A DNA stretch of 15,054 bases, taken from the NCBI GenBank assembly GCA_012719115.1, contig JAAYAZ010000095.1, positions 1-15,054 of the forward strand. The letters run 5' to 3'. The DNA is from Dehalococcoidales bacterium. GTDB taxonomy: Bacteria > Chloroflexota > Dehalococcoidia > Dehalococcoidales > UBA5627. The translations under genes and the position numbers were made by a program. The notes beneath the pieces are model-generated. The model was not told where the DNA came from and ran no database searches. It saw nothing but the letters and a program-made list of their open reading frames with translations. This document shows positions 1 to 7,784 of this stretch, piece after piece (within the stretch, counting starts at the first letter, position 1; the number at the start of each line of letters is the position of its first letter).

Positions 1-2080
1 CGATATCCGCTACCGTGTCCTCGAAGTATTCACGTTGGGGATTTAGCACATCTATTATTACATTATCGATATTGATTTGCTGTCCCGCCTGAGCCAGCGT
101 GATCGGAATACTTTTTTCATCGATTAGTGCCAGCCATTCATCGTAAACCGGCAGATAGCTTTCGGACTCGGTAGTCAGAATCTGCCCGACTTCATATCTT
201 TTCAGCAGTTCCACCAATCCGGTGATGTGGTCGTCGTGGGGATGGGTTAAAACCTCCAGCTCGATTGTCCTGTCCCAGAATGGCATTTTTTGGTTCAAAG
301 CCAGATTTAAAGCATGCCCGTCGGGACCTCCGTCAATAAGCACCTGAGTATTGCCCTTTGTAACCAGAACGGCATCGCCCTGTCCGATATCCAGAAAGGA
401 AACATGCAGGTTATCGTCCGGTGCCGTGTTTACGGCGCTGAAAACAAGAACAGCTGCCGTAATTAGCAGAACGGCAGTAATTTTTACCGGACGGCGCAGC
501 AAAAACCCTTGCCCGGGGCGCCTTTTCGGGTCGTTTTTTACACTGTTTAATCGGGTATACTCTGCCTCTTCGTCATCTTTGCTTTTAAAAAATCTGTATC
601 TGCCGGATGCCCAAATTATTAACCCCAGAGCGATATAATATATCCATACATAGACTGCATTGAAGCTGCCGGTATCTATGTAGGCTATCGAGAGCCCGGC
701 AAAACCCTCTACGATTACCAGCATGTAAGAAAGTATCAGCCATAACAGCCAGCCGAAAAACTGCGATAAGGGAAAAAAGAACAAGCCGGTTAGAGCGGTA
801 AGCGTCCCCAGTACAATAATCCCGATAAGCACCGGCAGTACTAAAAGTGTCGCCAGCGGGCTTACGATGGAAACGATGCCGAAATAGTAGGCAATAAGCG
901 GCAGTACCCCTGCCAGTGCCGCCATTGTTACCGCCAGGCTGTCATAAGTCAGTTTTGTTATCCTCAGGACAGTCGGGAATCTGTCCGGCAACCTGTTTAT
1001 CATCTTATTCCCGAAGTTTTGCAGCTGCGGCAGTATGAAAATCAATCCGCACATAGCCGAAAAGCTCATCTGAAATGAGGCGGTGTAAATAACCTGCGGG
1101 TCGCAGGCTGTCATTACAGCGGCGGCAAAGACCAGCGCGGTTATAGCGTTTCTCTGGCGGCCTGTCAGCTCTGCTGCCAGAAAGATGCTTGCCATTATGG
1201 CGCTCCGAACTACAGGGGCCTGCAGTCCGGTAAGAATGGCATACAGCCAGATAACACCGAGCGCCAGCCAGATGTAGGCGTAATGCCGCCGTCCGAAGAG
1301 GGCTAATCCGATGCCGATCATAATGCCCGCAACGATTGCGGTATGCAGACCGGATATTGCCAGCAAGTGAGCGGTTCCGGTAATAGAAAAGTCTTCTTTT
1401 AAATCATCGGGGATATTGCTGCGGATACCTAAAAGCATCGCTTGAGCCAGTGAAGCCTGCGGTTCCGGTAAAACCCTTGCCAGAGACTGCGACATCTCTG
1501 TCCTGAGTGAATATATCCACTCCAGTGGAGCCAACCCCTGTCCGCTTTCGATAAGTTTAATTTGCGGATATAGCATTGTGGAGTAGATATTTTCATGCGA
1601 AAGATAAGCGGCATAGTCGAAATCATCGAATACGGGCGGGGTTTTCAGTTCCCCCGTTATCCTTAATATGTCTCCGTAACTGTAAGCGGGGTATCCGGGA
1701 ACAAAAACCAGCACATTGCCTTCCACTTCGAATTGCCCTTCATCAGTTTCAACAAGGGTAGATTTTATTATAAGTCTGGTATTACCCTCTCTGACATCAG
1801 GGTCGTCGCTAATCATCCCGCTGACAGTCACTGCTCCCCGGTCGTTAAAAAAGTTGATATAGGCCGAATCGTTTTGTGGGAGGTGGTTATATGCCCAAAC
1901 GGAAGCGGAAAAAATGGATACGATACAGAGAGCCGCCAGTATTATCTGTTTTTGATATTTCTTGAAAAGCAGCAAGGGGAGGGGCAATAGCCCGGTCAAT
2001 ATAAGTGCTGCCGGTAGTTCGAAATTAAATCCGATGACAATACCGGCTATCCAGCTGATACCGAGGCATATCAGAATCAT
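1..2080 (-). CDS. comEC: ComEC/Rec2 DNA-uptake channel (partial, 3' end beyond window)
   Basis: Inner-membrane channel that passes single-stranded transforming DNA into the cytoplasm during natural competence. I translated 693 codons from the ATG at 2078-2080 to the left edge with no stop. Residues 1-65 hold N-terminal membrane segments. Residues 70-200 are a soluble OB-like domain. Residues 200-495 are the polytopic Competence domain, with the family signature ISGLHT at 242-247. After a basic linker and one membrane segment (about 532-550) comes a metallo-beta-lactamase-like domain with DIGQGDA (564-570), DGG (583-585) and the metal motif HPHDDH (613-618). The metal-binding residues look intact, so the nuclease-like domain may be active. 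About 70-100 residues are probably missing past the edge. The gene lies 127 nt downstream of comEA on the same strand. The Shine-Dalgarno is weak (GGAG about 12 nt from the ATG), so the start is probable rather than certain. Confidence 0.95.
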   Translation of the reverse strand, partial: MILICLGISWIAGIVIGFNFELPAALILTGLLPLPLLLFKKYQKQIILAALCIVSIFSASVWAYNHLPQNDSAYINFFNDRGAVTVSGMISDDPDVREGNTRLIIKSTLVETDEGQFEVEGNVLVFVPGYPAYSYGDILRITGELKTPPVFDDFDYAAYLSHENIYSTMLYPQIKLIESGQGLAPLEWIYSLRTEMSQSLARVLPEPQASLAQAMLLGIRSNIPDDLKEDFSITGTAHLLAISGLHTAIVAGIMIGIGLALFGRRHYAYIWLALGVIWLYAILTGLQAPVVRSAIMASIFLAAELTGRQRNAITALVFAAAVMTACDPQVIYTASFQMSFSAMCGLIFILPQLQNFGNKMINRLPDRFPTVLRITKLTYDSLAVTMAALAGVLPLIAYYFGIVSIVSPLATLLVLPVLIGIIVLGTLTALTGLFFFPLSQFFGWLLWLILSYMLVIVEGFAGLSIAYIDTGSFNAVYVWIYYIALGLIIWASGRYRFFKSKDDEEAEYTRLNSVKNDPKRRPGQGFLLRRPVKITAVLLITAAVLVFSAVNTAPDDNLHVSFLDIGQGDAVLVTKGNTQVLIDGGPDGHALNLALNQKMPFWDRTIELEVLTHPHDDHITGLVELLKRYEVGQILTTESESYLPVYDEWLALIDEKSIPITLAQAGQQINIDNVIIDVLNPQREYFEDTVADI

Positions 2081-2207
2081 CTAGAATTTTGGCTCCATAC
2101 AATTTCGCCTTTGTGAACCTGTTTCCTGCATCTATTACATAAAAACGATTTTACGATTGGTGTTCAAACAATATTTTTTTAAGGCAGTAAAGCGGTCGGC
2201 TTAATTT

Positions 2208-2699
2208 TCAATCATCTACAGTAATCAAGCTCCTGATATTATCGAAGGTATTCTCTCCGATTCCATCGACCTTTAACATTTCGTTGGTATTTTTAAATCC
2301 GCCGTTACTTATTCGGTATTCAATTATGGCGTTTGCCCTGGTTTCACCTACCCCGGGTAAGGCTTGAAGCAGCCAGGCTTCGGCGCGGTTGATATTTATC
2401 TTTTGTGCAGTATCATCTGAATTGTTAATTATGAGTTCTATTTGATGCTCCGCTGAATTGCTATCTATACCTCCGGCTACGTTTAGCAGGGATTGAATAG
2501 AGTCGCTACTTTTTAAGGGATAAAAGCCGGGATTATTGACACTGCCGCCCACGTAAACGTATTCAGTTGTTGCTTTATCGGAGGTGTTTGTCAGTGTAAT
2601 CAATATTTCCTGCCGGTTGCTGCACCCGGTAAAAGAAAAAAGATTGAAAATAATAAAAATAATCGCTAATATGAGAATAAGGGGAGTTCTTTTTAACAT
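2208..2699 (-). CDS. comEA: ComEA-like DNA-binding competence protein, possible lipoprotein
   Basis: Extracytoplasmic DNA receptor that binds incoming double-stranded DNA and hands it to ComEC. The 163-residue protein has a hydrophobic N-terminus (residues 7-23) ending in FTGC with Cys26. This resembles a lipobox but has Phe rather than Leu at -3, so lipid anchoring is a guess; a plain membrane anchor is the alternative. An SLBB domain follows at about 46-75 (YVGGSVNNPGFYPL), then a helix-hairpin-helix DNA-binding region at 101-163 with ININRAEAWLLQALPGVGE and a second VDGIGENTF hairpin. The order SLBB then HhH is standard for ComEA. The ATG follows a strong AAGGAGGA at 7 nt spacing. A sigma-70-type promoter lies upstream (minus strand, 2783-2811). 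comEC lies downstream in the same direction. Confidence 0.93.
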   Translation of the reverse strand: MLKRTPLILILAIIFIIFNLFSFTGCSNRQEILITLTNTSDKATTEYVYVGGSVNNPGFYPLKSSDSIQSLLNVAGGIDSNSAEHQIELIINNSDDTAQKININRAEAWLLQALPGVGETRANAIIEYRISNGGFKNTNEMLKVDGIGENTFDNIRSLITVDD

Positions 2700-2782
2700 T
2701 TAATCGTCCTCCTTGAGGTTATGCAACTTCATTAGTAACGGAGTTTATAAAGAGAAACGCCAAATGGCAATAATTATCACAC

Positions 2783-2811
2783 AATATAGTGAACCGGGTT
2801 AGCTTAGTCAA
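2783..2811 (-). promoter_or_regulatory. sigma-70-type promoter of comEA
   Basis: On the minus strand TTGACT (2811-2806) and TATATT (2788-2783) are separated by 17 bp. The predicted start site is near 2776, giving a comEA leader of about 75 nt. The box lies inside the region just upstream of the plus-strand gene at 2830, so the two transcripts probably overlap or their promoters interfere. Confidence 0.6.
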
Positions 2812-2829
2812 ATCTCCGGGAGGTGAAGT

Positions 2830-3093
2830 ATGTTAAAACCGATTAAAGATGCCACTCAATTAAAGCCGGTGATATTAAGAGCCGTTAAAGCACTTTACGG
2901 GCAGCAAATGGAAAATATTACCATACTTAAAGCAGAGCTTTTCCCGCTGTTTAGAGAACCGAAACAGGGCTGGATGACACATGTGGAATTCAATGATGAC
3001 AGATTCGTCTTCAATATACAGCTCGATGTCCAGATGGATGACGGGACAATCACTCGCGTGGTGGAGTTAAATCGCAATCCTCTGCAAAAATAA
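2830..3093 (+). CDS. hypothetical protein, 87 aa
   Basis: I do not recognise this family. The 87-residue product is soluble, with no signal peptide or membrane segment. It has a basic N-terminal helix (about 1-22), then what looks like an alpha/beta domain (about 27-82) ending in a run of predicted strands with FNIQLDVQMDDG and VVELNR. That tail loosely recalls the strand pattern of GvpO-like proteins, but the similarity is too weak to name it. The ATG has a good Shine-Dalgarno (GGAGG at 2819-2823, 6 nt spacing). The coding sequence does not look random and converges on the K+ operon with 5 nt between stop codons. Its last codons (AAA AAT AA) serve, on the other strand, as the U-tract of the terminator of that operon. 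It is divergent from comEA, but a role in competence is not shown. Confidence 0.75.
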   Translation: MLKPIKDATQLKPVILRAVKALYGQQMENITILKAELFPLFREPKQGWMTHVEFNDDRFVFNIQLDVQMDDGTITRVVELNRNPLQK

Positions 3094-3118
3094 CTGTGCT
3101 AGCTGCCGGTTAGCGCAG
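3085..3118 (-). terminator. intrinsic terminator of the usp-trkA operon
   Basis: CTGTGCTA (3094-3101) and TAGCGCAG (3111-3118) form an 8-bp stem with one wobble pair and a 9-nt loop. Read on the minus strand the hairpin is followed at once by TTATTTTTG (3093-3085), a good U-tract. On the plus strand no T-run follows, so it is directional. The stop codon of the trkA gene (3099-3101) lies inside the stem. Confidence 0.65.
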
Positions 3119-3761
3119 AGCGTAATGAAGCCTCATTATCAGGTTTTGTAACGGCAATTATCTGGTCTTCGGCCTGCAATACGGTGGCAGGTGACGGGAC
3201 GGAGGGGTTAGTGTCACGGTGGATTATCAGCGCCAGAATGCTTTCCGCCGGCAGTGTTAAATCCTTAATAGCTTTGCCGACCGTTTTCGAGCCCGGCTGT
3301 ATTTTTATCTCGACTATTTCCAGCCCCTTTTCTTGAATCGACAACAGGTGCATTAACGGGTTGGTAGGAACCTCGTGTTTAATGTGTTCGAGAATTATGG
3401 ATGTGCTGCTTACGGTTACATCTACTCCGAGTTTCTTGAAAAGCGCTTCATGCTTTGGATTGCGAATACGGGAAATTGTACGGGGTACATTGAATTTGTA
3501 TTTTGCCACCTGACAGGCTACCAGATTATCCTCATCATCACCTGTAACCGAAATAAAGATATCCGCACGGTTGGTTCCGGCTTCAGCCAAAACCGATGTT
3601 TCACACCCGTCACCCTTGATACAGATGCTTCCCATCTCATTTACTATGGACTGGACAGTGTAGGTATCTTTTTCGATTATCAATACCTCGTGTTGTTCGT
3701 CCAGTAATGTCCTGGCAAGGTAATAACCGAGGCGTCCGCCGCCGACAATGATTATATACAT
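3099..3761 (-). CDS. trkA: TrkA-type K+ uptake regulatory subunit (RCK_N + RCK_C)
   Basis: Cytoplasmic ring subunit that binds NAD(H) and/or ATP and gates a TrkH/KtrB-type K+ channel. The 220-residue protein has the Rossmann motif GGGRLG at 7-12 followed by the acidic residue IIEKD ending strand 2 (about 28-32). The RCK_N domain runs to about residue 130, and a TrkA_C domain covers about 140-215 (GKAIKDLTLP, IHRDTN, LQAEDQIIAVT). Length matches single-unit TrkA/KtrA. It is the last gene of a minus-strand run, starting 7 nt after the stop codon of the upstream RCK_N-only gene, with GGAGAG overlapping that gene's end. A hairpin terminator follows. It probably works with the TrkH encoded upstream, possibly together with the shorter RCK_N protein. 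Confidence 0.93.
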   Translation of the reverse strand: MYIIIVGGGRLGYYLARTLLDEQHEVLIIEKDTYTVQSIVNEMGSICIKGDGCETSVLAEAGTNRADIFISVTGDDEDNLVACQVAKYKFNVPRTISRIRNPKHEALFKKLGVDVTVSSTSIILEHIKHEVPTNPLMHLLSIQEKGLEIVEIKIQPGSKTVGKAIKDLTLPAESILALIIHRDTNPSVPSPATVLQAEDQIIAVTKPDNEASLRSALTGS

Positions 3762-3768
3762 CTGTTCG

Positions 3769-4167
3769 TTAACTCTCCAGCTTTTCTTTCAGCATCTGGG
3801 CAAATATGGTGGTCGGGCTGAGCGCTTCCAATCCCAGCATGCTGTATAAATCCCGCCGCAGCGGGTCGTAAATGCGGCAAATCACTTTGGGGACATCAAA
3901 AATATGCTTGGCGATTTGGGCCGCCATTATATTGCGGTTATCGCCCTGAGTTACGGCGATGAAAGCATCGGCTTTTTCTATTCCGGCTTTTATAAGACTA
4001 TCTTCATCGAGCCCGTTTCCCAACAGGGCATTCCCTTTGAATTCGGGCGGCAATCTGCGGAAGCTGTCAACATTTAAGTCTAAAGTGATGACTTCATGGT
4101 TTTCTTTATCCAGAAGTATTGCCAGTTGAGCGCCGACGCGTCCGCATCCCATGATAATTATTTTCAT
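3769..4167 (-). CDS. RCK_N-only TrkA paralogue, 132 aa
   Basis: A Rossmann-fold NAD-binding domain of the TrkA family with no C-terminal RCK_C domain. GCGRVG lies at 7-12, and TLDLN at the end of strand 2 gives the acidic ribose-binding position. Sequence similarity to TrkA_N continues to about residue 120 (LGLEALSPTTIF) and the protein ends at the natural domain boundary with KEKLES. The next gene starts 7 nt later with its own full RCK_N, so this is not a frameshifted two-domain gene. It starts 12 nt after the usp stop codon, with no strong Shine-Dalgarno, which suggests translational coupling. It may join the 220-residue TrkA in a mixed gating ring, as proposed for paired TrkA proteins in other bacteria; that is inference. 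Confidence 0.9.
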   Translation of the reverse strand: MKIIIMGCGRVGAQLAILLDKENHEVITLDLNVDSFRRLPPEFKGNALLGNGLDEDSLIKAGIEKADAFIAVTQGDNRNIMAAQIAKHIFDVPKVICRIYDPLRRDLYSMLGLEALSPTTIFAQMLKEKLES

Positions 4168-4179
4168 AATATACTCTGT

Positions 4180-4635
4180 TTACAATTTTGACTGAAGCTG
4201 ATGGTCGATAAGAACCCGGCAGGGCGCATTTTCAAGAACATACGGAATTACGTCGCCGAGGCAAAACAGCCCGAAGTGCTGTTTATAGGAAATACCCATT
4301 AAAATTAAATCAACCGCTCTTTTTTTGGCTTCTTCTATTATCGTAGGGCCGATATCTCTGGCCTGCATCATTTCCGTTTCAATGGGGCATCCCTGTTTCT
4401 GACCAATGGACTCAATATTACTTAAAATGTTTTCGGCGGCGTCCATTTTGGTACTATCTTCGGCATCAAGAGGTAGTGAACGCTCCACGGGTATTACATG
4501 TATAGCGTAAATCTCACATAAATCCTTTTTACTTCTAGACAACTTGCATGCCAGCTCGATTGCCCCTTCATCGGCAGTAGTGCCGGCCACCGGAACCAGT
4601 ATCTTTGAAAATTCTATTTCTTCTTTTTCAACCAT
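4180..4635 (-). CDS. Universal stress protein (UspA) family
   Basis: Small alpha/beta cytoplasmic protein of the UspA family, 151 residues from the ATG at 4635; an in-frame TTG at 4644 would add three residues. The N-terminal strand KILVPVAGT (11-19), the helix DEGAIELACKLS and the C-terminal APCRVLI (137-143) are typical. The ATP-binding loop, usually G-x2-G-x9-G(S/T), is degenerate here: MGISYKQHFGLFCLGD (113-128) lacks the normal spacing, so ATP binding is doubtful. The gene lies between trkH and two trkA genes, and has its own promoter 23-51 nt upstream of the ATG with an overlapping inverted repeat. Usp domains are known to be linked to K+ transport (for example within KdpD), so a gating or regulatory role for TrkH is plausible but not shown. 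Confidence 0.9.
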   Translation of the reverse strand: MVEKEEIEFSKILVPVAGTTADEGAIELACKLSRSKKDLCEIYAIHVIPVERSLPLDAEDSTKMDAAENILSNIESIGQKQGCPIETEMMQARDIGPTIIEEAKKRAVDLILMGISYKQHFGLFCLGDVIPYVLENAPCRVLIDHQLQSKL

Positions 4636-4652
4636 TATTACCAACCATCAAG

Positions 4653-4698
4653 CGGGTATTATAAACCCTGTACCCGAAATTTACAACTGATGCGGGTA
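4653..4698. promoter_or_regulatory. CGGGTA inverted/direct repeat over the usp promoter (putative operator)
   Basis: Three copies of the same 6-mer cluster here: CGGGTA at 4653-4658, its complement TACCCG at 4671-4676, and CGGGTA at 4693-4698. The first two form a perfect inverted repeat with a 12-bp gap straddling the -10 box. The outer two extend to a 9-bp direct repeat, GCGGGTATT (4652-4660 and 4692-4700), 40 bp apart. This looks like a multi-site binding region for a dimeric repressor or activator. The regulator is unknown. Confidence 0.4.
4658..4686 (-). promoter_or_regulatory. sigma-70-type promoter of usp-trkA-trkA
   Basis: On the minus strand TTGTAA (4686-4681) and a perfect TATAAT (4663-4658) are spaced 17 bp apart. 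The predicted start is near 4651, leaving a leader of about 16 nt before the ATG at 4635 and about 7 nt before the in-frame TTG at 4644. No Shine-Dalgarno is evident. The promoter splits the K+ cluster into trkA-trkH and usp-RCK-trkA units. Confidence 0.65.
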
Positions 4699-4866
4699 TT
4701 TTGTAATAAATTAAGAAAAATTAAAATTAAAGAATGTGAAAATGTCGGGTTTTTTTGATACCTTTCCTTGTTTTTATTACCATCTTAAATATCAAAAGGG
4801 GAAGTAAAAAGATTATGTTCGGTGTAAATTATTTTCATCCTGTATATTAGGGGCTATAAAACTACC

Positions 4867-4890
4867 AAAAGACGGTCAGGCAGCCGGTCT
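4867..4890 (-). terminator. weak candidate terminator after trkH
   Basis: On the minus strand AGAC(C)GG and CCGTCT can pair around an 8-nt loop, with one bulged C, and are followed by TTTT. The stem begins within the trkH stop codon. Short and imperfect, so only a candidate; it may attenuate rather than stop read-through into usp. Confidence 0.3.
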
Positions 4891-6346
4891 ATTTCCATCT
4901 CCAGAAAGTAGGCAGGAACAGTATCAGTATGGTGAAAAATTCGAGACGGCCGGCTATCATACAGAAAATCAGCACGCCCTTCCCCAAAGCCGGAATAGAG
5001 GCATAGTTTTCAAGGGGCCCAACAGCTCCTAATCCCGGGCCTACATTACCGAGGGTAGAAACAATGGCAGATAATGCCGTGACTGTATCCAGTCCCAGTC
5101 CGCTCATTATCAAAAAACCGGTTACGGCAACCGAGAAATAGATAATCGCCATTCCGACCGTCTTGTTGACAATGCCCTCGGGTACAATATTCCCTCCCAG
5201 CTTTAAAGGTATTACAGCACTGGGGTTAAAGGCATTTTTAATCTGCCGGTAGGCGTATTTTGCCAACACCAGAACGCGAACTACTTTCAGTGCGCCGCTG
5301 GTCGAACCTGCCGAAGCTCCCGTTACCATCAAGAACAACAATATCGCTTTTGACAGGGGGGGCCAGGTGTTGAAGTCGGCAGTGCAAAAGCCGGTAGTGG
5401 TCATTATTGCCGCTGTATTGAAGCTGCCGTATCTTATAGCCTCTCCGATTGAAGCTCCCATATTTATTATCAAATCCAGGTTGATTAAAAGAGCCGCCCC
5501 GAAGAGCAACAGCAGGTAAAACTTGAACTCGGGGTTTTTGAAGAGCTTTCCGGGTTGTTTTTTCCACAGCAGGAAGTAATATAAACCGAAGTTGACGCCG
5601 GTAGCTATCATGAAAAAGAGCACGATTCCTTCCACCAGCAGGCTGTTATAAGCGGCGATGCTGAGGTTATAGGCGGCAAATCCTCCCGAGGGAATGGTGC
5701 TGAGTGTTACCATTGTGGAATCGAAATTCGACAACCCTGCTATTTTCAGCAGTATAAACTCCAAAATCGTCATAACCATATATATCGCCCACAATACCTT
5801 GGCGGTATCTCTCATGCGTGAAGTGAGTCGTTCGTCCTGCTTTCCGCCTGTCCATTCCGCTTCGGCAAGCCTGGCGGCGCCGATTCCCAAAAGCGGCAGC
5901 AGGGCAACGAACAGCATAATGATACCCATACCGCCCAGCCATTGCGTCAGTGAGCGCCAAATCAGAAGGCCCTTATATTGGATGTCAATATTGGTAAATA
6001 CCGTTGCGCCTGTCGTGGTAAAACCTGATACCGCTTCAAAGAAAGCATCCAGGAAATTCGGCATCGCTCCGCACAGGGTGTAAGGCAAGGCTCCGAACAG
6101 TGAAATGGATATCCAGCCGACAGCAACCAGCGTAACAGCTTCCCGGCGGCTGATGTTTTTCTCTTTGACCTTTATGAACCTCCATAGTATCATCCCGATG
6201 ACTATGGCGAGAGCCATCGATATGGCAAAGGCTGATACCGCCGGTGATTCTTTAAGGAAAAGGCTCCATAAAAGGGGAATTATCATAGAAACGCCTATTA
6301 TGGCTATGATAAGACCGAGGTAATGCAGGATAGCTTTAATTCTCAT
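4889..6346 (-). CDS. trkH: TrkH/KtrB-family K+ channel subunit
   Basis: Polytopic inner-membrane K+ translocating subunit, 485 residues, the normal length for TrkH. It has the expected four membrane-pore-membrane repeats. Pore-loop filter segments are visible: FTTTGA in loop 1 (109-114), TIPSGGF in loop 2 (217-223), MTTTGF in loop 3 (315-320) and STLGNVGPG in loop 4 (430-438). The conserved Gly of each filter is present (G113, G221, G319, G433). The loop between repeats 1 and 2 carries LGGMGIIM (137-144), typical of the family. It starts 7 nt after the stop of the long trkA and has no clear Shine-Dalgarno, so its translation is probably coupled to that gene. Together they should form a gated K+ uptake system, driven by membrane potential or by ion coupling. 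Confidence 0.96.
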   Translation of the reverse strand: MRIKAILHYLGLIIAIIGVSMIIPLLWSLFLKESPAVSAFAISMALAIVIGMILWRFIKVKEKNISRREAVTLVAVGWISISLFGALPYTLCGAMPNFLDAFFEAVSGFTTTGATVFTNIDIQYKGLLIWRSLTQWLGGMGIIMLFVALLPLLGIGAARLAEAEWTGGKQDERLTSRMRDTAKVLWAIYMVMTILEFILLKIAGLSNFDSTMVTLSTIPSGGFAAYNLSIAAYNSLLVEGIVLFFMIATGVNFGLYYFLLWKKQPGKLFKNPEFKFYLLLLFGAALLINLDLIINMGASIGEAIRYGSFNTAAIMTTTGFCTADFNTWPPLSKAILLFLMVTGASAGSTSGALKVVRVLVLAKYAYRQIKNAFNPSAVIPLKLGGNIVPEGIVNKTVGMAIIYFSVAVTGFLIMSGLGLDTVTALSAIVSTLGNVGPGLGAVGPLENYASIPALGKGVLIFCMIAGRLEFFTILILFLPTFWRWK

Positions 6347-6353
6347 AAAAATA

Positions 6354-7718
6354 TTACTTAAAGAGTTTTTCTATTGTTTGTACAGACTCCGGCGGCGTAA
6401 CGATAACGACATGGTCGCCCGGTTTAATTATTTTATCTTCGGGCGGAATAAAAATTGTTTCGTTGTGGACGATTGCCACCACCTTCGTTTCTTTCGGAAA
6501 ACCGGATTCGGTAACTTTTTTATTGGCTATTACGGCCTGTGCGCCGGTGACGAATTCAATCGCTTCCAGTTTTTGAGCTTCGATAAGAGAAGCCGAGATT
6601 ACGCCGCCGCGAAGCACGAAGCGGATTATTTTATTGGCAGCCAGTATTGTCGGTACGGCGGCAACATCGATTCCGATAGCTTCTGCTAAAGGTATATATC
6701 CGGGTTTGTTGACCACCACCATAACACGGGGAACGTCGAGTGTTTTTGCCAGAAGTGCGCTCAGTATATTGATTTCTTCATTTTCGGAGGTAGCTACAAA
6801 AGCATCGGCTGAAGATACCCCCTGTTCGGTCAAAAAAGTACGGTCCGTTCCGTCTCCTTGCAGAATATCTACATTTTCAAGTTGGGCGGCAAGTTCGTCA
6901 CAGCGAATAGGGTCTTGCTCGATAATCTTTACCTTTACCCCTCTTTTTTGGAGCTCGGAAGCGGTTAATACGCCCACACGGCTTCCGCCAAAAATAACTA
7001 CCCTTTTTGCTGTACGTTTCTTTTGTATAAAAATCTTACCGAGTTCGTCCATATTATATGCGGGGACGGCAATATGCAGGCTGTCTCCCTCGCTTAAAAC
7101 GAAGTCTTTTTCAGGTTCGATTATCTCTCCCTGATGTATAACGGCAACTATCATACTCGGTTGCGGCAGTGTCAGTGATGTCAGTTTTTTACCTACCAGC
7201 GACTCACTTTCTATTTTAAACTCTCTTATTTGTACCAGCCCGTTGGCAAAGTTCTCAACCGGAGTAGAATAGAAACCGGAAAGTATTTCCATTATCTCCG
7301 TGGCAGCTTCCAGCTCGGGATTGATAAAAACGTCTATGCCGAGGCTTTTCGGCCTGACTATCTTGCGCGGGGAATTAGGGGTTTTTGACGGCGCCACAAA
7401 ATAACCTGAGTAATCAACATTGCGTATTCTGGCAGCAGTAGTTACAGCGCCCATCTCTTTTGCCATAAAACAGGTTATCATGTTGGTTTCATCGTTGTTT
7501 GTAACGGCAAGCACCAGGTCGGCACGCTCTATTTCCGCTTCTTTTAATGTTTTAGGTGTGGCGGAATTCCCTCTGATTGTTTTTATATCAAGCTGTCCCT
7601 GAAGGTTCTTTAAAGCCGTTTCGGATTGTTCCAGGACAGTGACTTCGTGCCCCTCCTGAACCAGAAGAGAGGCAATGTGCGAGCCGATTATTCCGCCGCC
7701 GGCTATTATAATATACAC
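6354..7718 (-). CDS. trkA: Two-unit TrkA K+ uptake regulatory protein
   Basis: Cytoplasmic gating subunit for TrkH, 454 residues, the length of E. coli-type TrkA with two tandem RCK units. Unit 1: Rossmann GGGIIG at 7-12, RCK_N to about 140, TrkA_C about 155-225. Unit 2: FGGSRVG at 243-249, acidic IIEQD at 265-269, GDGTD at 288-292, then RCK_N/RCK_C to residue 454. Unit 1 has an extra segment of about 12-15 residues (around 107-124, with SKTPNSPRKIVRP) between RCK_N strands where other TrkA proteins run straight into LGID. The start codon is GTG (7718-7716), preceded by GGAG at 8 nt. It is first in the operon with trkH and has a good promoter at 7785-7813. Confidence 0.95.
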   Translation of the reverse strand: MYIIIAGGGIIGSHIASLLVQEGHEVTVLEQSETALKNLQGQLDIKTIRGNSATPKTLKEAEIERADLVLAVTNNDETNMITCFMAKEMGAVTTAARIRNVDYSGYFVAPSKTPNSPRKIVRPKSLGIDVFINPELEAATEIMEILSGFYSTPVENFANGLVQIREFKIESESLVGKKLTSLTLPQPSMIVAVIHQGEIIEPEKDFVLSEGDSLHIAVPAYNMDELGKIFIQKKRTAKRVVIFGGSRVGVLTASELQKRGVKVKIIEQDPIRCDELAAQLENVDILQGDGTDRTFLTEQGVSSADAFVATSENEEINILSALLAKTLDVPRVMVVVNKPGYIPLAEAIGIDVAAVPTILAANKIIRFVLRGGVISASLIEAQKLEAIEFVTGAQAVIANKKVTESGFPKETKVVAIVHNETIFIPPEDKIIKPGDHVVIVTPPESVQTIEKLFK

Positions 7719-7784
7719 TCTGTCTTCTCCACGAGATTGATTTGTATTTCCCGATATCTGTACATCATTTATTTCAATTGTTGC

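Noticed and set aside
351..1990. Open frames on the plus strand and the 1429-1626 minus frame inside comEC
   Set aside because: They are out of frame with a continuous, motif-rich ComEC translation and show no family features.
3769..3771. Frameshift or premature stop splitting one TrkA into two genes
   Set aside because: The next gene begins with its own complete Rossmann motif, so the two are separate RCK genes rather than one broken gene.
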